A DNA stretch of 64,000 nucleotides from Siphonodentalium dalli. Its lineage: Eukaryota > Mollusca > Scaphopoda > Gadilida > Siphonodentaliidae. Below, one piece after another: positions 58,111-64,000 of the stretch. The number at the start of each line of letters is the position of its first letter. Positions within the stretch are counted from its first letter, which is position 1. Below the pieces are notes generated by a model. It was given only the letters and a program-made list of their open reading frames with translations, was not told the DNA's origin and searched no databases. Both the position numbers and the translations under genes were made by a program. The stretch covers positions 11,617,784 to 11,681,783 of the forward strand of contig CP136066.1 in the NCBI GenBank assembly GCA_032622095.1, written 5' to 3'.

Positions 58111-61100
58111 TTTTTATGTGTAAGCAATATTTGCTAAGTGGGTGTCTGACCAGGTAACACGTTGTCCGAGACGTAGTGAACACCAAACCTGGCACACCAG
58201 AATGACAAAAACAAGTCAAAGTGAGATGCCGGCAGGTAGACCAGAGGCCTTTTGGAAAAGTCAAATGAGGATAAGAGCAAAAAACGGCTTAAAACATATT
58301 TGTCAAAAGAATCGTTCACGCGCAATACTGCTGGACACAAAACACACAGGCTATGTTGCAATGTCTCCTCTACACACACTATGCTTGGCAATATTTTAAG
58401 TTCCCGTCCCGATGACTCAGTAAATAAGGCACATGGTACTAAATGGAGGGGACCTCGATGACCCAGTCAGCAAGGCGCACGAACTCCCACGCGGAAACCC
58501 CGATGTCCCAGTCATCAACGTGTATGACCCTCTTACGGGTTGGATCCCGGTGCCTCAACCGGTAAGGTGCATGGTATTCTCATGGAAGGACCCGGGTGAT
58601 ATAATTAGTAAGTCGTATACAATATTATGGAGGGGACCCCGGTATCCAATATTACTACGGAGGCGGCCCCGGTGCTTCAACCACCAAGGCACATGGCCAT
58701 AAACCTTAAATTCTTATCTGGTACCCAACATAAATCAGTTTGTGGTGTATCTATGACACAAAGTTTTGTCAGCCACCAAGTAATGTAATTATATATATAT
58801 TTATAATATCAAATAACATATATGTAGTGGGGTTGTATATAGTCCAAAGCAACCCCGAAACTCAACACTAGGATGTGATACTAACATAAGATAATAAATT
58901 GTTTGTATATTATATTAATAAATGTGTTAAAGTCTATACATATTATAATAATGCCATATAGGCAGTGTGCTTGTTAAAAATAATAACAGGTAGTAAAGTT
59001 CCTCAAAGTAGTAACAGGTAGTAAAGTTCCTCAAAGTAGTAACAGGTAGACTAGTTTATAGAATTTATAGTTAATAAGTGATGGAAAAGTCTAGTTTATA
59101 ACTATGCCCTTGTTGTTATCGGGTGGTATCTGAATCCAACGAGATCGCATCGCGCGTATAAATTCCTACATTTTAAATATTTCCGCGCTATCATATATGC
59201 GAATTTACATATTAAATATCGGTATACACAAATTATGGCATCCAGGTGAGACATAAAAATCTTTTGCGGAAAACAGACGAACACGGACGGACGGGCGGAC
59301 TGAACAAACGGCAGACACGGAATGTCGGCCACAAAACGTTATCCGACATTGTAATATGATCGTACGTGACACGTAACGGGGCAACCACACGCGGTGCTTC
59401 GTCGGATCTAGTTATGCGAAATTTGACCAGATTTGACCTTGAATTTACCGTTTTGAATGTCAATGTCAGGTCGGGGTTACGAGTTAAGCCATCCAAAACA
59501 CTGCCCGGACAAAAGTATCCCTAGCTATCGAATATCGTCGAAATCCGCCACTAATACCCGATTTGATCTTGAATCGACCATTTTGAAGATCAAGCATCAC
59601 ACTTTGACCCGTCCAAAACACTTCCCGGACAAACGTACACTTAGGTATCAAGTTTCGTCGAAATCCGTCCGGAAGTTTTCCCGGCCATAGCTAACAGACA
59701 AAAGTCACAAACTATACATTAGGTTTTAGCTGGGTACCTGTCTGACGGGCATGTGGGTGAGACAAAATTTGTTGGCATCCCCATCTACACCAACACCCCC
59801 AAAAAATGGTGGAAATCGGGCCAGTGGATACCCAGATACAGTTCAATGTCATTTAAAATATCAAGTTCACGCCGCACGGGCATCCGGGTGTGACGAAATT
59901 GCTCAGCGCCTGAAACTACCCCCACATACCAAATTTGGTGAAAATCGGCTCAGCGGAGAACTTGAGTTCAAGGTCATTTGAAGGTCAAGGTCACGCCGCA
60001 CGGGCAAACGGATATACCCATGTTAGTCCTCAGGTCAAACTACATACCCGTACCAAGTTTCATCAAAATCGGTTAGCCGTTTCCGATTCCATCGCGGAAA
60101 CACACACACACATACATACACACACACCCACACGCACAGACCACAAACTTTCTTCAAATATATAATAGATTCTTTATGGAGGTCAAGTTTAAATGGATAT
60201 CGTACTCCCATGTTTCTGTTCGTCAGATACAGACTCGAGTATGTAGGAGCCTCGATACCGGTATATTTCTAAAGGATAGCTATAAAAGGCCTCTGAATAT
60301 TGACATTAGCGCGTACATCGCAACACATATCTAGCAAAATGGCCCTTTAAGTGAGATGTCTTTCAACAGAGGTCAAGGTCATTTTATGGTCAAGGTCAAG
60401 GTCATATAAACCCCCCACATCAACTTGACAACAAATTTGGTTGAGGCTTAATTCCAACTTCACCAACGAAGGCGACCCATGTTATGATGGACATATCATT
60501 TGACTTCCTCGCTGCCACCACTGCTCACAAATGATTTCAAATAATAAGCCGCGTTCCGATGTTGAGTGTGAATACCTGGCAGCCAGCCAATACTATTCGC
60601 GCGACATACAACCGTGAAAAAATCCCCCTTGTTAGGGTAGATTGGTTCAATCATTTATCTCGAAGGAATTGATAAGCCGCTGATATGTCTGTGAGGCCAA
60701 ATCGTTGCGAGACGGGAACTTATTGAATGTGTTGTCCGCCTATTAGGGGGATTTTTCGCTGAGCAATTTGTCCGGAGGAAAATTACACGCAGCTAAAGCG
60801 GGATCGTTATTACAAAACACCATAAGTAAACATCGGCGCAACACACGATGTCGTGCTATACATTGTTGGAAAGGGTACATCCTTGGCTATTCAACTGTGG
60901 TAATTTGATTCTGAAGCAGGCACGTTTGCTTGTGCTATTTTCGCATATATCTTTTGCGAAAACGGTTATGAATGCAACCAAGTCTAGTATACTGATGTGA
61001 AATCAGTGTTTCCTGCGGAGACCAATTTTTTCTGGATTCTAGCCCACAACACCAAATGACGCAAATGACGTCATGGACCATGTCATGACGTCTTCGCTGA

Positions 61101-61159
61101 TTTTATTCAGCTAACCAACGAAATTGGTCAAACGAAACTAATCTATAGGCCAAAATCAC
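58111..61159. repeat. 3.05-kb spacer of the macro-repeat, copy S2
   Basis: Almost identical to S1. Differences I could see are CAAACCTGG for CAACCCTGG, one A fewer in the poly-A near 58281, and one A/G change near 59971. No gene. Confidence 0.95.
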
Positions 61160-63056
61160 GTGGGGGTATACGTGTTTTATGTACACACCCGGACGTCTCT
61201 GTGGGGGGTATACGTGTTTTATGTACACACACCAGGACGTCTCTGTGGGGTATACGTGTTTTATGTACCACACCCGGACGTCTCTGTGGGGTTATACGTG
61301 TTTTATGTACCACACCCGGACGTCTCTGTGGGGGTATACGTGTTTTATGTACACACACCCGGACGTCTCTGTGGGGGTATACGTGTTTTATGTACACACA
61401 CCCGGACGTCTCTGTGGGGGTATACGTGTTTTATGTACACACACCCGGACGTCTCTGTGAGGGTATACGTGTTTTATGTACACACACCCGGACGTCTCTG
61501 TGGGGGTATACGTGTTTTATGTACACACCCGGACGTCTATATGGGGGTATACGTGTTTTATGTACACACACCCGGACGTCTCTGTGGGGGTATACGTGTT
61601 TTATGTACCACACCCGGACGTCTCTGTGGGGGTATACGTGTTTTATGTACACACACCCGGACGTCTCTGTGGGGGTATACGTGTTTTATGTACACACACC
61701 CGGACGTCTCTGTGGGGGTATACGTGTTTTATGTACACACCCGGACGTCTCTGTGGGGGTATACGTGTTTTATGTACACACACCCGGACGTCTCTGTGGG
61801 GGTATACGTGTTTTATGTACACACACCCGGACGTCTCTGTGAGGGTATACGTGTTTTATGTACACACACCCGGACGTCTCTGTGGGGGTATACGTGTTTT
61901 ATGTACCACACCCGGACGTCTCTGTGGGGTTATACGTGTTTTATGTACCACACGCGGACGTCTCTGTGCGGGTATACGTGTTTTATGTACCACACCCGGA
62001 CGTCTCTGTGGGGGTATACGTGTTTTATGTACCACACCCGGACGTCTCTGTGGGGGTATACGTGTTTTATGTACACACCCGGACGTCTCTGTGGGGGTAT
62101 ACGTGTTTTATGTACCCACAGCCGGACGTCTCTGTGGGGGTATACGTGTTTTATGTTCACACCCGGACGTCTCTGTGGGGTATACGTGTGTTATGTACAC
62201 ACACCCGGACGTCTCTGTGGGGGTATACGTGTTTTATGTACCACACCGGACGTCTCTGTGGGGGTATACGTGTTTTATGTACCACACCCGGACGTCTCTG
62301 TGGGGGTATACGTGTTTTATGTACCACACCCGGACGTCTCTGTGGGGGTATACGTGTTTTATGTACCACACCCGGACGTCTCTGTGGGGGTATACGTGTT
62401 TTATGTACCACACCCGGACGTCTCTGTGGGGGTATACGTGTTTTATGTACACACCCGGACGTCTCTGTGGGGGTATACGTGTTTTATGTACACACACCCG
62501 GACGTCTCTGTGGGGGTATACGTGTTTTATGTACACACACCCGGACGTCTCTGTGGGGGTATACGTGTTTTATGTACCACACCGGGCGTCTCTGTGGGGG
62601 TATACGTGTTTTATGTACCACACCCGGACGTCTCTGTGGGGGTATACGTGTTTTATGTACACACACCCGGACGTCTCTGTGGGGGTATACGTGTTTTATG
62701 TACCACACCGGGCGTCTCTGTGGGGGTATACGTGTTTTATGTACCCACACCCGGACGTCTCTGTGGGGGTATACGTGTTTTATGTTCACACCCGGACGTC
62801 TCTGTGGGGTATACGTGTGTTATGTACACACACCCGGACGTCTCTGTGGGGGTATACGTGTTTTATGTACCACACCGGGCGTCTCTGTGGGGGTATACGT
62901 GTTTTATGTACCACACCGGGCGTCTCTGTGGGGGTATACGTGTTTTATGTACACACACCCGGACGTCTCTGTGGGGGTATACGTGTTTTATGTACCACAC
63001 CCGGACGTCTCTGTGGGGGGTATACGTGTTTTATGTACCACACCCGGACGTCTATG
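61160..63056 (+). repeat. 42-bp VNTR, block 3 (about 45 units)
   Basis: Its first ~1.25 kb follows the unit-variant order of block 2 (one extra ACCACACCC unit, one base change near 61954). Its last ~0.65 kb follows the end of block 2 exactly. It is block 2 with about 2 kb of internal units removed. Confidence 0.97.
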
Positions 63057-64000
63057 TTTTTATGTGTAAGCAATATTTGCTAAGTGGGTGTCTGACCAGG
63101 TAACACGTTGTCCGAGACGTAGTGAACACCAACCCTGGCACACCAGAATGACAAAAACAAGTCAAAGTGAGATGCCGGCAGGTAGACCAGAGGCCTTTTG
63201 GAAAAGTCAAATGAGGATAAGAGCAAAAAAACGGCTTAAAACATATTTGTCAAAAGAATCGTTCACGCGCAATACTGCTGGACACAAAACACACAGGCTA
63301 TGTTGCAATGTCTCCTCTACACACACTATGCTTGGCAATATTTTAAGTTCCCGTCCCGATGACTCAGTAAATAAGGCACATGGTACTAAATGGAGGGGAC
63401 CTCGATGACCCAGTCAGCAAGGCGCACGAACTCCCACGCGGAAACCCCGATGTCCCAGTCATCAACGTGTATGACCCTCTTACGGGTTGGATCCCGGTGC
63501 CTCAACCGGTAAGGTGCATGGTATTCTCATGGAAGGACCCGGGTGATATAATTAGTAAGTCGTATACAATATTATGGAGGGGACCCCGGTATCCAATATT
63601 ACTACGGAGGCGGCCCCGGTGCTTCAACCACCAAGGCACATGGCCATAAACCTTAAATTCTTATCTGGTACCCAACATAAATCAGTTTGTGGTGTATCTA
63701 TGACACAAAGTTTTGTCAGCCACCAAGTAATGTAATTATATATATATTTATAATATCAAATAACATATATGTAGTGGGGTTGTATATAGTCCAAAGCAAC
63801 CCCGAAACTCAACACTAGGATGTGATACTAACATAAGATAATAAATTGTTTGTATATTATATTAATAAATGTGTTAAAGTCTATACATATTATAATAATG
63901 CCATATAGGCAGTGTGCTTGTTAAAAATAATAACAGGTAGTAAAGTTCCTCAAAGTAGTAACAGGTAGTAAAGTTCCTCAAAGTAGTAACAGGTAGACTA
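63057..64000. repeat. Spacer of the macro-repeat, copy S3 (cut by window end)
   Basis: Matches S1 from its first base, keeping the S1 variant CAACCCTGG and the longer poly-A. It runs off the window at GTAACAGGTAGACTA. Confidence 0.95.

Noticed and set aside
54151-58157. Overlapping forward frames of 1328, 1102 and 827 codons, and similar ones at 49832-51147 and 61160-63103
   Set aside because: They are three frames of one 42-bp VNTR without stops, begin and end with the array, overlap each other and share no domain or splice structure. One also reads across the N gap.
60100-60140. Telomere- or centromere-like repeat in the CA-rich stretch
   Set aside because: It is a short ACACAC run within the spacer; no TTAGGG array is present in the window.

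Overview
The window looks like nuclear DNA of a marine invertebrate animal, most likely a mollusc or another lophotrochozoan. The evidence is GT-AG introns, an animal-type ceramide phosphoethanolamine synthase-like gene, and a very dense load of small DNA transposons, non-LTR retrotransposon remnants, Helitron-like repeats and minisatellites. The species assignment is inference. There is no prokaryotic organisation, and I see no tRNA or rRNA gene. Almost all long reading frames in the second half are by-products of a 42-bp repeat.

Region 1 (1-12.1 kb) is repeat-rich. It holds two 5'-truncated, frameshifted LINE ORF2 remnants on the minus strand (about 1440-2515 and 4730-5757), a Helitron-like element between 2538 and 4052, several fold-back elements, and a 28-bp minisatellite (6540-7345). 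Region 2 (12.1-20.3 kb) carries the only gene I can support. It is a CDP-alcohol phosphotransferase-family gene resembling ceramide phosphoethanolamine synthase, with coding exons 12258-13049, 17038-17160 and 20232-20312, all joined in phase 0. Its C-terminal exon(s) were not found. Its introns are built almost wholly of minisatellites and MITEs, and one minisatellite appears to derive from the gene's own 3' splice site.

Region 3 (20.3-50.1 kb) has no convincing gene. It holds repeated copies of several fold-back families. Families with TTAA target duplications (piggyBac-like) are A, B, C, F, I and L. Family D has TA targets (Tc1/mariner-like). Family E has 8-bp duplications (hAT-like). Several are nested in each other. 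A 69-bp near-perfect hairpin is shared by otherwise unrelated families, and in one place (35.3-36.2 kb) a hairpin element has become a tandem satellite. A 1.3-kb block is tandemly duplicated at 25.45-28.09 kb.

Region 4 (50.13-64 kb) follows a 100-N assembly gap. It is a higher-order repeat: a 42-bp VNTR alternates with a nearly invariant 3.05-kb spacer (VNTR1-S1-VNTR2-S2-VNTR3-S3). The 42-bp unit has no stop codon in any of its three forward frames, which explains predicted proteins of up to 1328 residues that should not be annotated as genes.
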